Positions 48,374-58,515 are shown, numbered from the stretch's first letter. The stretch: 64,000 nt of DNA from Moraxella oculi (GCF_023336735.1 NZ_JAMBAQ010000009.1:20289-84288), one strand, 5' to 3'. Translations and numbers: made by a program. The notes: generated from the letters alone by a model not told the origin.

Positions 48374-49759
48374 TTAAAACGACCCAAAAATCGTCCCTAG
48401 CACAATGACACCAATCATCGCCAAAAATGGTATGGCAATCGTTACTGCGGCGACATTCAAGTATGATTGTTTGTGGTTTAAATGACAAATAGACAGCAAT
48501 GTGATTACCGCACCACAATGAGGCAGAGTATCAAAACCACCCGATGCCATCACCGCCACACGGTGTAACAACTCTGGGTCAATGTTGTTGGCAATCGCCA
48601 TATCAAGATAATCCTTACCCAATGTCTGCAAAGTGATTGACAAACCCCCTGATGATGAGCCTGTAATCCCTGCCAATGCAGTCATTGCCACCGCTTCTGA
48701 AATCAGAGGATTGTTTGGTGCTATTGACAGCACACCATCTTTGATGATTGTAAAACCTGCCAGTGCCGCAATCACCGCACCATAACCCACTTCCGATGCG
48801 GTATTAAAAATCGGCAACATTGAACCATAGACGCCTGTATTGACAGAAGATTGTAAGTTTTTTAGACGCTTTAAGTTAAAAACAACCAACACCGCACAAG
48901 AAATCAACAACGCAATGATGATTGACCAAATTCCCAACTGACTTTCAACCACCAAATTAGGGAATTTTTCATTTAAAAAGCCAAAATCCACTTTTGGAAA
49001 AACCACATAAGTCAGTAAGGCGTTAATGCAAATCACCAAAATCAGTGGCAATACTGCCAATAAAAACGGCATATCACTCGTCGCCAAAGCGTCTTTTGCA
49101 CCATCATTATGTTCGCCATAGCCCTCACCTTTATCGGCGGCAAGTTTTGCTTGGCGCTTTAACCAAAACATACCAAGACCAAAAATGAACGCCGAAGCAA
49201 TCAGACCAAGACCAGGGGCTGCGAAGGCATTGGTACCATAGTATGGGATGGGGATGGCATTTTGAATGGCTGGCGTTCCAGGCAAAGCCGTCATGGTGAA
49301 GGTAAATGAACCCAAAGCGATGGTGGCAGGAATGAGTCTTTTGGGGATATCAGCTTCACTAAATAACTTTTTGGCGATGGGATAAATCGCAAATGCCACA
49401 ACAAACAGCGACACACCACCATAAGTCAACAGGGCACACACCAAGACCACCACCAAAATGGCATGCTTGGCGGTGAGTTTTTGAGTTATTGCGTTGACAA
49501 TGGAGGTTGCTGCACCAGAATCAGCCATCAACTGACCAAACAATGCCCCAAGCAAAAAAATGGGGAAAAATTTAACCAAATAATTACCAGCAGACTTCAT
49601 GAAAGTTTCGCTATAAGCAGGCAGTAATGTCGCCCCATCGCCAGATAACAATACTGCGATTGCTGCCATTAAAGGAGCGATGAGAAGTACCGTCCAGCCA
49701 CGATACGCAAAATACATCAATAAAATGAGCGAAATGATGATGGGCAGCGTTGCCAACAT
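48374..49759 (-). CDS. GntP-family permease, probably for 3-hydroxybutyrate
   Basis: Twelve-helix permease of the GntP group, 461 residues from the ATG at 49759 with AAGGAAAC upstream (20 more upstream codons are rejected). Motifs: FFPIFLLGALFGQLMADSGAA and TALPGTPAIQNAIPI. GntP members next to hydroxybutyrate dehydrogenase are annotated as hydroxybutyrate permeases elsewhere; substrate here is inferred from context. It appears to be the first gene of the operon, 46 nt before hbdH. Confidence 0.86.
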   Translation of the reverse strand: MLATLPIIISLILLMYFAYRGWTVLLIAPLMAAIAVLLSGDGATLLPAYSETFMKSAGNYLVKFFPIFLLGALFGQLMADSGAATSIVNAITQKLTAKHAILVVVLVCALLTYGGVSLFVVAFAIYPIAKKLFSEADIPKRLIPATIALGSFTFTMTALPGTPAIQNAIPIPYYGTNAFAAPGLGLIASAFIFGLGMFWLKRQAKLAADKGEGYGEHNDGAKDALATSDMPFLLAVLPLILVICINALLTYVVFPKVDFGFLNEKFPNLVVESQLGIWSIIIALLISCAVLVVFNLKRLKNLQSSVNTGVYGSMLPIFNTASEVGYGAVIAALAGFTIIKDGVLSIAPNNPLISEAVAMTALAGITGSSSGGLSITLQTLGKDYLDMAIANNIDPELLHRVAVMASGGFDTLPHCGAVITLLSICHLNHKQSYLNVAAVTIAIPFLAMIGVIVLGTIFGSF

Positions 49760-49961
49760 GATAAGTTTCCTTTTTATACCGTGATGTCTTAAAGCAAATG
49801 CCCATCCTAATCCCACATCACTTGGTGAGCAATCTATTGCTTACTGGCAGGCATTTTAACACTAATATTTCTTTGTAAGCAATCATGAATACTGGCGAAT
49901 AAAGCACGCCAACCACCCGCCGTTCTGTCAAGCACTCATTGACTGTCATACTTAGCAAATC

Positions 49962-51284
49962 TTAGCCCAACACATGCACAAGCCACAATGCCAGTGACGG
50001 CATGAATACCAACGCTAAAATGCGTGTCAAATCCGCACATAAAAATGGCACCACACCTTTGTAAGTCTCTTTAATCGCAACATCTTTGGCAAGACTATTG
50101 ATCACAAAAATATTCATACCAACAGGCGGTGTGATCAAACCGATTTCTACCACCATTAACGCCAACACACCAAACCACACGGCTTTATCAGTCGGATTTA
50201 GTCCCCAAAAATCCATCCCCATAATGATGGGAAAAAACACAGGAATGGTCAGCAAAATCATAGACAAGCTGTCCATGACACAGCCTAATACGATATAAAT
50301 GGCAATCATGACGAATAACACTGTTAAGGGTGCCATGCCACTGCCCAACACCCATTGAGCAAGCTCATATGGCATTTGCGACAAAGCGAAAAAAGCATTT
50401 AACACATCCGCACCAATCAAAATCAAAAAAATCATGGCAGTCGATGCTGCTGTATCAAGAAGTGCCTGCACAAAGCCATCTTTGGTCAATTCTTTGGTCA
50501 AAAAAGCCAATATTCCAACCGCAACCGTACCAACTGCGGCTGCTTCGGTTGGGGTAAAAATACCGCCATAAATCCCACCAATCACCAATGTAAAAACCGC
50601 CACGACTGGCCACACGCCTTTTAGCAACCTGATGCGTTCCGACCAGCTGACATAAGGCATTGCAGGACCACTGTTAGGCACCACACGCACATAAATTGCA
50701 ATGGCGATCATGTACCCCAACATGGCAATAACCCCAGGAATCAGTGCTGCCATGAACATTGAGGCGACATTCTGTTCGGTCAGTACTGCATAAATCACCA
50801 AAACCACTGATGGCGGAATCAAAATACCCAAAGTGCCACCTGCCGCCAAAGCACCTGTGGACAAGGCATCAGAATAATTAGCGCGTTTTAGTTCAGGCAA
50901 GGCGACTTGCCCCATCGTTGCAGCCGTGGCCAAAGACGAACCACAGATTGCCCCAAAGCCTGCACACGCTCCTACCGCACTGATTGCCGCACCACCACGA
51001 TAATGCCCCAAAAAGGCATTGGTAGTTGCAAACAATCGCTTGGACAATCCGCCTCGAGAAGCTAAGTTACCCATCAATAAAAACAGTGGTACCACAGATA
51101 GGTCATACACTGAAAATCTTGCAAAAGGCATACTTTTTAAGTAGTTTAATAATGGCAGCCATCCTGCAAGCATGGCATAACCCAATGCCCCAGCAACCAG
51201 CATGGCCACACCGATATGAATACGAAACACAAGTAAAAATATCGTAAAGCCACCCATTGCCAAACCAATAACCATCGAATCCAT
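49962..51284 (-). CDS. TRAP transporter large permease (DctM)
   Basis: Large membrane subunit of a tripartite ATP-independent periplasmic transporter, driven by the sodium gradient. 440 residues with about twelve helices. Motifs: PLFLLMGNLASRGGLSKRL, CGSSLATAATMG, GGTLGILIPPS and PPVGMNIFV. The start ATG 51284 has AAAGGATTG upstream. It is the third gene after dctP and dctQ. Confidence 0.93.
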   Translation of the reverse strand: MDSMVIGLAMGGFTIFLLVFRIHIGVAMLVAGALGYAMLAGWLPLLNYLKSMPFARFSVYDLSVVPLFLLMGNLASRGGLSKRLFATTNAFLGHYRGGAAISAVGACAGFGAICGSSLATAATMGQVALPELKRANYSDALSTGALAAGGTLGILIPPSVVLVIYAVLTEQNVASMFMAALIPGVIAMLGYMIAIAIYVRVVPNSGPAMPYVSWSERIRLLKGVWPVVAVFTLVIGGIYGGIFTPTEAAAVGTVAVGILAFLTKELTKDGFVQALLDTAASTAMIFLILIGADVLNAFFALSQMPYELAQWVLGSGMAPLTVLFVMIAIYIVLGCVMDSLSMILLTIPVFFPIIMGMDFWGLNPTDKAVWFGVLALMVVEIGLITPPVGMNIFVINSLAKDVAIKETYKGVVPFLCADLTRILALVFMPSLALWLVHVLG

Positions 51285-51297
51285 CACACAATCCTTT

Positions 51298-51828
51298 TTA
51301 TTTAATATCGTACTGTTTAAAGAATCGCCAAGCAGTATAGAACGCCGTCAAGGCCAGCAAGAAAAAGCCTGGTGCAATCGTCACATGAGCCAACCATTCT
51401 GGCAATCCCAAAATCATGGTTTTCGTGCCATACTTAAAAGCCGACACCGCACCAAAATAGCTACGCCACATCAGCACAAGCGCCACCAACCCCAATAAAA
51501 TGCTGGCAAAAATATCCAAGAATTGTTTGATCACCGCAGGGGCTTTTAAAGTAAAAAAATCCACAATCACATGTGCTTTTTTCATTTGAGCATATGGTAA
51601 AAATGCGGCAATCGCTAACGCACAGCCAATTTGCACAAGCTCAACATCCCCCTTAATCGGCGTATTAAAAACTGAACGACCGATGACACTGGCGGTCGAT
51701 AGCAGACAAATACCTACCAAAATTACCACCCCACCAAAAGCAGACAGCTTAGACCACGCCCACAAAAATCGACCAATTGGGTCGTTCGGTTTGTCCTTAC
51801 ATATCTCAATTTCAAAGGCATCTGTCAT
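51298..51828 (-). CDS. TRAP transporter small permease (DctQ)
   Basis: Four-helix small membrane subunit of 176 residues, with the DctQ-type FNTPIKGDVELVQIGCALAIAAFLPYAQMKKAHVIVDFF segment; key residues are the Glu-Leu pair and the His near the third helix. GGAGTG precedes the chosen ATG. Lies 13 nt ahead of dctM. Confidence 0.9.
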   Translation of the reverse strand: MTDAFEIEICKDKPNDPIGRFLWAWSKLSAFGGVVILVGICLLSTASVIGRSVFNTPIKGDVELVQIGCALAIAAFLPYAQMKKAHVIVDFFTLKAPAVIKQFLDIFASILLGLVALVLMWRSYFGAVSAFKYGTKTMILGLPEWLAHVTIAPGFFLLALTAFYTAWRFFKQYDIK

Positions 51829-51896
51829 AATCACTCCATTGCATGATTGAATAAGCACTCATCTTACGATAAGTGCTTGTGGTTGATTATCAAAGG

Positions 51897-52970
51897 TTAG
51901 TTAGCAGAGGTCGCCATCAGTTCTTTAGCACGATTGATCATTGCCTGACCATCATAACCCTTATCATTCATCTCATCGACCCATTGCGTCTCAACCTTGC
52001 GTGTGGCATCTTGAATGCGTTTGACTTCATCAGAGCTGATGGTATTGATCAGATTACCTCTGTCCACCGCCTGCTGACGCGCTTGGGTAATCTCTTCATC
52101 CCATGCTTTGCCAATGCTTGCGGAGAATTCTGCACCAGAGTTGCCATCAATCACTTTTTTTAGATCGTCGGACAGACTGTCGTATTTTTGCTTATTCATC
52201 ACAATGCTAAACAATGCACTATATAACACGGGGTCAGGACTGTTTATCTCAGAGTGATACTTGGTCATTTCGTGCAGCTTTAAGGTAGGTACAACTTCCC
52301 AAGGCAAAATATAGCCATCAACCACCCCTTTTGAAATGGATTCTGATAAGCTTGGCAAAGGAATGTTCACAGGCGTAGCTCCTAATGCTTCCAACATCTT
52401 ATTGGTTAAGCGAGTCGGAGCTCGCATTTTTAATCCCTTAAAGTCTTCTAGCTTGGTGATTGGGCGGACATTGTTATGAATTTGTCCACGATCATGCACA
52501 TTAAATGCCAGAGGTTTGACTTTTTCAAAATCTTTTTGACCAAACTCCTCGTACATCTGCCAAGCCACTCGACTGCTCTTTTCGCCATCGACGGTCATGA
52601 AAGGCAATTCCATCACTTCCATACTCGGAAAACGCCCGGCGGTATAGCCTGGCAAAGTCCATACAATATCTGCCACACCATCAGTCACTTGGTCAATCAA
52701 TTGGGCTGGAGTGCCGCCAAGTTGCATGGCAGGATAAAATTGACAGCTTAGCTTGCCATTTGACTCGGTAGCGATTTTTTCACACCATGGCTCCAATACC
52801 TTTTTTTGACTCATGGCGGTCGCTGGCCAAAAATGAGTAACTTTCAATACCACTTTTTCATCGCCATCGCTTGAATTGGTTGTGGTCTGTGTGCCAATAT
52901 CATCCGTACAAGCACTCAGCATCAATGCCATCGCACCCATCAGTGCCAATTTTACTCGTCTAACTTTCAT
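51897..52970 (-). CDS. TRAP substrate-binding protein (DctP), predicted lipoprotein
   Basis: Periplasmic ligand-binding subunit, 357 residues, with lipobox LSAC (about Cys21), so it is probably tethered to the membrane rather than free. DctP core: FWPATAMSQKKVLEPWCEKIA, QLIDQVTDGVADIVW, and the conserved ligand-binding Arg in GLKMRAPTRLTNKMLEALGATPV (TPVNIPLPSLSESISKGVVDG follows). The ligand is not predictable; organic acids are usual. AGGAGTG precedes the ATG. It is divergent from the sulfatase gene. Confidence 0.92.
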   Translation of the reverse strand: MKVRRVKLALMGAMALMLSACTDDIGTQTTTNSSDGDEKVVLKVTHFWPATAMSQKKVLEPWCEKIATESNGKLSCQFYPAMQLGGTPAQLIDQVTDGVADIVWTLPGYTAGRFPSMEVMELPFMTVDGEKSSRVAWQMYEEFGQKDFEKVKPLAFNVHDRGQIHNNVRPITKLEDFKGLKMRAPTRLTNKMLEALGATPVNIPLPSLSESISKGVVDGYILPWEVVPTLKLHEMTKYHSEINSPDPVLYSALFSIVMNKQKYDSLSDDLKKVIDGNSGAEFSASIGKAWDEEITQARQQAVDRGNLINTISSDEVKRIQDATRKVETQWVDEMNDKGYDGQAMINRAKELMATSAN

Positions 52971-53162
52971 GTTAACACTCCTAAAATACCATTTAATTAA
53001 TTGTCATTCACTCCAAGAGAGCTTCACTGCCTTGATTATTAAACCTCAACTGTGCATAAAAAGGAAAATCGTTTTTTTAATTTATTTATATAAATATACG
53101 ATAAATATCGACAACATTATTTTTTAAAATACTCTCAATCCACCCAATCAAAGGAATGATCC

Positions 53163-54848
53163 ATGAAATCCATTCATATCAATAAAAAATCGCTTGCCAT
53201 CGCTGTTGGCTTAATACTATCTGGACTCAATCTATCTACCTATGCCAGTCCTGCACCAACCAAGCCGAACATCTTAGTGATTATGGCAGATGATTTAGGC
53301 TGGTCGGATATTGAGCCTTACGGCTCAGAGATTGACACGCCCTATCTGAATGAACTTGCTAAACAAGGCATCAGCTTTACCAACTTTTTCGTATCGCCCT
53401 ATTCATCACCCAGCCGTGCAATGTTTTTGACAGGAGCGGACCCACATCAAGTTGGGCTTGGCAACATCTATGAGCTGAACACACAAGAGCAATCCGCCGC
53501 ACCCAATTATGTTGGACATTTAACCAACAACAGCATCACGATTGCACAGCGATTAAAGCAAGCAGGCTACCATACCATATTGTCTGGCAAATGGCATTTG
53601 GGTAAAAAACGAGAGCACCAACCGAATGCTTGGGGGTTTGATGACGCTTTTGCCCTACTCAATGGTGAAGCGAACAACTGGCGTTATCAAGACAAGCTAG
53701 ATTCACCAGACGGAAAAGACTTATATGGTCATAATGGCATGGATGCTCAGCTACCAGAGGGCGAGTTTTCGACAGACTTTTACACCGATTATTTGATAAA
53801 TAGCCTACGCAAAAAAGACGACAATCAACCGTTTTTTGCTTTTCTATCCTATACCGCACCACACTCACCGCTACAAGCCCCCGATGCGTACATTCAAAAG
53901 TACGCAGATCAATACATGGACGGGCCACAAGCATTGGCAAAACATCGCCTAGCCAACCTAAAATCGCTTGGACTGATTGATGAGCATGTCAGACCGCACG
54001 AGCTTGTCAATGTGGCAGATTGGGGCAGTCTAAGCGACGACGCCAAAAAAATAGAAGCTAAGCGCATGCAACTGTACGCTGCCATGATTGACAATATGGA
54101 TCACAACATCGGTCGTGTCATCAATCATCTAAAACAAACAGGTCAATACGACAACACCATCATCTTTTTCCTCTCCGACAATGGGGCAGCGGGAGCATCT
54201 CGTGAAGCTTCTAAAAAATGGGGTGGCTGGATCAGCCAATCTCGCCTTAACGACTATGACAATATGGGCAAAGCAAACAGCTATGTTTCAACAGGATCAA
54301 GCTGGGCGCAAGCTTCGATGACACCATTTGCATTATTTAAGGGTTACATGAGCGATGGGGCAATCCGTTCACCACTCATCATTTCGGGCAAAGGCATCTC
54401 ATCAGGCGTGTCAGGCAAATATAGTACAATGCTTGATTTGGCACCCACCATCTTGGATTTGGCAGGAGTGAGCAAAGACACCCCTGTTGACAAAACACCC
54501 TTACAAGGCTTGAGTCTAAAAGAAACCCTAGCAAACCCAACCAAAACCCTCACTCAACCCGACACGCCTTATGTCTTTGAGATGCGTGGTGGCAGGCAGG
54601 TGCGTTTAGGCAACTTTAAAGCAACATTTTTAAGCACATTACCCGCAGGCATTCCTTCTGACAAGCTACCTGTTGGCAAATGGCGACTTTTTGATATTGT
54701 CAATGATCCCAGCGAGACGACGGATATTGCTGATTCACACACTGATATACTGTCGCAAATGCTGGATGCTTATGATAAATATTCAACCGACATGAAAGTC
54801 GTCGAACTAAGCCCTACCCGTCCAGTGCCAAAAGCTGATGGAAAATGA
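53163..54848 (+). CDS. Arylsulfatase-type sulfatase, Ser-type active site, exported
   Basis: Alkaline-phosphatase-fold sulfatase hydrolysing sulfate esters. Signal peptide to about residue 28 (cleavage after TYAS), so periplasmic. The catalytic formylglycine would be made from S81 in SSPSR (81-85) of YSSPSRAMFLTG, a serine rather than cysteine. Metal ligands include D43 and D44 (ADDLGWSD). 561 residues. AAAGGAATG precedes the ATG. The next gene, overlapping by one to a few codons, is the radical-SAM maturase that such Ser-type enzymes need. Confidence 0.95.
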   Translation: MKSIHINKKSLAIAVGLILSGLNLSTYASPAPTKPNILVIMADDLGWSDIEPYGSEIDTPYLNELAKQGISFTNFFVSPYSSPSRAMFLTGADPHQVGLGNIYELNTQEQSAAPNYVGHLTNNSITIAQRLKQAGYHTILSGKWHLGKKREHQPNAWGFDDAFALLNGEANNWRYQDKLDSPDGKDLYGHNGMDAQLPEGEFSTDFYTDYLINSLRKKDDNQPFFAFLSYTAPHSPLQAPDAYIQKYADQYMDGPQALAKHRLANLKSLGLIDEHVRPHELVNVADWGSLSDDAKKIEAKRMQLYAAMIDNMDHNIGRVINHLKQTGQYDNTIIFFLSDNGAAGASREASKKWGGWISQSRLNDYDNMGKANSYVSTGSSWAQASMTPFALFKGYMSDGAIRSPLIISGKGISSGVSGKYSTMLDLAPTILDLAGVSKDTPVDKTPLQGLSLKETLANPTKTLTQPDTPYVFEMRGGRQVRLGNFKATFLSTLPAGIPSDKLPVGKWRLFDIVNDPSETTDIADSHTDILSQMLDAYDKYSTDMKVVELSPTRPVPKADGK

Positions 54849-54849
54849 C

Positions 54850-56067
54850 ATGAAACATCGTGATCAATCAGTCAGCAAGGATAAGTTTGCCTTTGCTTAC
54901 CATGCAATGCTCAAGCCATCTGGTTCTAAATGCAACATTGATTGTGATTATTGCTTTTATCTGCACAAGCAAGAACTTCTAGCTCAGCCAGAACACCCAC
55001 GCATGGACATGACAACCCTTGAAAAACACATCAAACAATACATACAAGCCCAAACCACTGACGAAGTGGTCTTTACTTGGCAAGGTGGCGAACCAACCAT
55101 CATGGGTCTTGATTTTTTTAGACAGGCAGTCACCTTACAAAAATATCATGCCAAACCCAATCAACGCATTGTTAATGATTTACAGACCAATGGTCTGCTA
55201 CTAGATGATGCTTGGTGCCAGTTTTTAAAACAAGAAAATTTCTTAGTGGGTATTTCTATTGATGGGCCTGCAGAATTGCACGACAAAATGCGAAAAACCA
55301 AAAATAAAAAGCCTACACATGCTTTGGTCATGCGTGCGATAGACAAATTACATGCTCATCAAATCCCCTTTCACGCTCTTTGTGTGGTGAATGCTTATAA
55401 TTCACAAGAACCCATGAAAGTTTATCACTTTTTGCGTGATGATGTTCGCCCCAGAATGATTCAGTTTTTGTCTGCCGTTGAACCCATTTACTTTAATCAG
55501 CGGCCCACAAAGTACATTTTTAGGCAAACTGGCCTCCACAACTCATCCACCCATAGCGCCACAACCGATTGGTCCGTCAATCCTAAGGCATGGGGTGATT
55601 TTTTGTGTGTCATTTGGCAAGAATGGTTTAGGCGTGATATTGGCAAAGTATTTATCGACCAGTTTGAAAATACAATCAGTCAAGCATTAGGTCTTGGTGC
55701 CCAAAAATGCATCACCGCACCCATCTGTGGCAAAGCAGTCGCGATTGAACACGATGGCAGTGTCTATAGTTGCGATCACTTTGTTTACCCAAGCTATCGA
55801 CTGGGCAATATTCATCACACACATCAAGGCTCTTTGGTATTTAGCGAACAACAAGCGAGCTTTGGCTATGCCAAGCATTTAAAACTACCCAATGATTGTC
55901 GGCAATGTGATTATCTTAATCTATGCTGGAGCGAATGCCCAAAAAACCGTTTTACTGCCGACTCCACAGGTGAGTTTGGCTTGAATTATTTATGCCAGGG
56001 ATTAAAAATATTTTATCGGCAAGTCACCCAAGACTTACCGAAAATATGTGAAAAAATAGGCATGTGA
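54850..56067 (+). CDS. Anaerobic sulfatase-maturating enzyme (radical SAM/SPASM)
   Basis: Converts the sulfatase active-site serine to formylglycine in the cytoplasm before export. Radical-SAM motif C28-x3-C32-x2-C35 (KCNIDCDYC), glycine-rich TWQGGEPTIMG and ISIDGPAELHDKMRK. The SPASM half has two further iron-sulfur cysteine groups, CITAPICGK with YSCDHFVYP, and CRQCDYLNLCWSECPKNRF. About 405 residues. I chose ATG 54850 (GGAAAA upstream) over ATG 54838. Directly coupled to the sulfatase. Confidence 0.95.
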   Translation: MKHRDQSVSKDKFAFAYHAMLKPSGSKCNIDCDYCFYLHKQELLAQPEHPRMDMTTLEKHIKQYIQAQTTDEVVFTWQGGEPTIMGLDFFRQAVTLQKYHAKPNQRIVNDLQTNGLLLDDAWCQFLKQENFLVGISIDGPAELHDKMRKTKNKKPTHALVMRAIDKLHAHQIPFHALCVVNAYNSQEPMKVYHFLRDDVRPRMIQFLSAVEPIYFNQRPTKYIFRQTGLHNSSTHSATTDWSVNPKAWGDFLCVIWQEWFRRDIGKVFIDQFENTISQALGLGAQKCITAPICGKAVAIEHDGSVYSCDHFVYPSYRLGNIHHTHQGSLVFSEQQASFGYAKHLKLPNDCRQCDYLNLCWSECPKNRFTADSTGEFGLNYLCQGLKIFYRQVTQDLPKICEKIGM

Positions 56068-56096
56068 TGACAGATTTCATGTCATGATGATTCAAG

Positions 56097-56732
56097 TTAC
56101 TCAAAATCCACTTGTTTTTCTGGACTGGCTTGAATGAATGCTTCTAGCTGATTGCAACGCTCTGCCACTTTTAAAATGTTGGGGAAATCTGTCAAGTCCA
56201 CCTTGAAACGCTTGGCATTATAGACTTGTGGAATGAGCAAGCAGTCTGCCATAGTAATCGTATTACCAAAACAGTATTGACCTCCATGCTTTAACAGCAG
56301 TTGCTCCAGGGCGGTAAAATTCAATCGTATCCAATGAGCGTACCAAGCGTGTTTTTGTTCATCACTGACATTCAACTCACTCGACAAATACCGCAAAACT
56401 CGCAAATTATTCAAAGGATGAGTGTCGCAAGCGATGATATGGCACATGGATAAGACAATCGCTCTATCAATATGGGCAGATGGCAAGAGTGGTTTTTTTG
56501 GGTGATGGGCTTCTAAATAATCCAAAATTGCCATAGATTGTGTGATGACTGTGCCATCATCCAACTGCAAACTTGGAGTCAATTCGCTTGGGTTCTGATT
56601 GCGATATTCGTCTGCATGTTGCTCACCTTTGACCAGATGCACAGGCACGATATCATACGGCAATTGTTTTAAATTCAAGGCGATACGCACACGGTAGCTG
56701 GCAGAACTTCTAAAATAAGAATAAAGTTTCAT
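56097..56732 (-). CDS. maiA: Maleylacetoacetate isomerase (zeta-class GST)
   Basis: Glutathione-dependent cis-trans isomerase making fumarylacetoacetate, the penultimate step of tyrosine/homogentisate breakdown. Zeta motif SSASYRVRIAL (about residues 9-19), QNPSELTPSLQLDDG and TQSMAILDYLEAHHP. 211 residues. AAGGA precedes the ATG. It follows fahA after 54 nt. A maleylpyruvate isomerase role (gentisate path) is a less likely alternative. Confidence 0.92.
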   Translation of the reverse strand: MKLYSYFRSSASYRVRIALNLKQLPYDIVPVHLVKGEQHADEYRNQNPSELTPSLQLDDGTVITQSMAILDYLEAHHPKKPLLPSAHIDRAIVLSMCHIIACDTHPLNNLRVLRYLSSELNVSDEQKHAWYAHWIRLNFTALEQLLLKHGGQYCFGNTITMADCLLIPQVYNAKRFKVDLTDFPNILKVAERCNQLEAFIQASPEKQVDFE

Positions 56733-56786
56733 GAATGTGTCCTTGGAATGAAAATAACCCCATTAAAAAATAGGGTCATTTCTTTA

Positions 56787-57785
56787 TTAAAATTGTGTCT
56801 TAACCGTATTGACAATCTCACCAAAAATGCTATGACCATCCTCATCGTTCATGTAGATCTTGACAGTGTCGCCATCGTCCATAAATTCGGTCTGAGGCTT
56901 GCCCGTTTCAATGGTCTCGTACATACGCACTTCCGCCAAGCAGCAATAGCCCACACCGCCGTTTTCTACTGATGAGCCATACAGGCTACCTTGTTTGTTA
57001 GACACTGTGCCAGAGCCGACAATGGTTCCTGCTTCAATCTCACGAGTTTTTGTCAAGTGTGCTACCAGACGGGCAAAATCAAAGGTCATGTCCACACCAG
57101 CATTAGGGCAACCGAACAGTTTACCATTAAGTTCCACATTTAGTGGCAGATGTACCTTATCATCTCTCCACGCATCACCCAACTCATCAGGTGTTACAAA
57201 CACAGGGCTAAAAGCACTGGCAGGCTTAGACTGAACAAAACCAAATCCCTTAGCAAGTTCGGCAGGAATCAAGCCACGAAGAGACACATCATTGACCAAA
57301 CCAATCAATGCAATCGCACGGCTTGCTTCATCCACGCTTGCTCCTATTGGCAAGTCGGTCGTTACCACCACCACTTCAGCTTCAAAATCAATGCCCCATT
57401 CTGGCTTTGCCAACACATCGTCTTTTGGTGCGATAAAGCTGTCCGAACCACCTTGATACATCAAAGGATCATCATAAAAAGATTCTGGCACTTCTGAATT
57501 TCGAGCTTTGCGTACCAACTCCACATGATTTAAGTACGCTGAACCGTCCGCCCACTGATAGGCTCTGGGCAGTGGCGAGTGGCATTCATTTTGGTCAAAC
57601 GGCTTACCAGAGTCTGAGGCATTGAGTTCGTCGTAGAGTTTTTGTAGGGCAGGTTTGGCATTTTCCCAATCCTCCAAGGCGGCTTGAAGTGTTGTGATTT
57701 GTGGTTCTAAATAGCGACTTAAATCACGGCTGACCACCACCAAACGACCATCTCGATTTTGTGCTTTTAGACTGGCTAATTTCAT
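56787..57785 (-). CDS. fahA: Fumarylacetoacetase (FAH family)
   Basis: Cleaves fumarylacetoacetate to fumarate and acetoacetate, the latter feeding the CoA-transferase encoded nearby. 332 residues from ATG 57785 with AAGGAATC upstream (12 more upstream codons rejected). FAH-domain features: GIDFEAEVVVVTTDLP (metal Asp/Glu cluster), ALIGLVNDVSLRGL, GAGTIVGSGTVSN-like segment and GYCCLAEVRMYETIETG. It sits between the VOC gene and maiA. Confidence 0.92.
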   Translation of the reverse strand: MKLASLKAQNRDGRLVVVSRDLSRYLEPQITTLQAALEDWENAKPALQKLYDELNASDSGKPFDQNECHSPLPRAYQWADGSAYLNHVELVRKARNSEVPESFYDDPLMYQGGSDSFIAPKDDVLAKPEWGIDFEAEVVVVTTDLPIGASVDEASRAIALIGLVNDVSLRGLIPAELAKGFGFVQSKPASAFSPVFVTPDELGDAWRDDKVHLPLNVELNGKLFGCPNAGVDMTFDFARLVAHLTKTREIEAGTIVGSGTVSNKQGSLYGSSVENGGVGYCCLAEVRMYETIETGKPQTEFMDDGDTVKIYMNDEDGHSIFGEIVNTVKTQF

Positions 57786-57867
57786 GACTGATTCCTTTTT
57801 TTTGATTCGTTTCACACACAAGTGAATTCGTGTTAGTTTTTTATCTCAACTGCGTAAAGACTTCGTC

Positions 57868-58416
57868 TTAGTCCACTTCAGGGGGCTCTGTACCATCATG
57901 AACCCAGCGAGCATGTTTGGGGGCTTTTTTGGTAACCGCCCATTCATTGAGCATGTCCCACTTGACCTTATCCAAAGCCTTTGCCTGCTTACTGGTCGTA
58001 ACATCATAAGCAAGTTCAATGCGATGTCCATTGGGGTCAAAAAAGTAAATTGAGTGGAACAATGTGTGATTGGTCGGCCCAAGTACTTCGATGCCCTGAC
58101 TGATCAGTTTGTCCTTAGTATCAAGTAATGTCTCCATACTCTCCACTTTCAATGCCAAATGCTGTGTCCAAATGGGTGTATTTGGATCTCTTCCCATTTC
58201 TGGGCGAGTGGGTAACTCAAAAAACGCCAAGATGTTGCCACCACCAGCATCTAAGAATATGTGCATATAAGGATCATTTTCGCCTGTCGATGGTACTTTA
58301 TCCTCCCCAATCGCCAGCACAAAATCCATGTCCAAATGTTTTTGATACCACTCTACCGTCTCTTTGGCATCTTTGCAGCGATATGCCACATGATGTACGC
58401 CTTGGGTTAATGCCAT
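57868..58416 (-). CDS. VOC-superfamily (glyoxalase-like) dioxygenase or lyase fold protein
   Basis: Two beta-alpha-beta-beta-beta modules typical of the VOC superfamily. Likely metal ligands: H9 of GVHHVAYR, a His in the second module (TQHLALKV), and E from FDPNGHRIELAYD. 182 residues, with a VHDGTEPPEVD tail. AAGGAG precedes ATG 58416. It heads the operon with fahA and maiA, so it may act on an aromatic-degradation intermediate, but the reaction is unknown. It is too short for 4-hydroxyphenylpyruvate dioxygenase. Confidence 0.85.
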   Translation of the reverse strand: MALTQGVHHVAYRCKDAKETVEWYQKHLDMDFVLAIGEDKVPSTGENDPYMHIFLDAGGGNILAFFELPTRPEMGRDPNTPIWTQHLALKVESMETLLDTKDKLISQGIEVLGPTNHTLFHSIYFFDPNGHRIELAYDVTTSKQAKALDKVKWDMLNEWAVTKKAPKHARWVHDGTEPPEVD

Positions 58417-58515
58417 TTTTATCTCCTTTATGGTTAGCGGATATATTTTTCGCTTGGCTATGAGCACATTTCACCAAAAAAAACGCCGAAAATAAAGCAG
58501 GAATTTCTTGATTAT

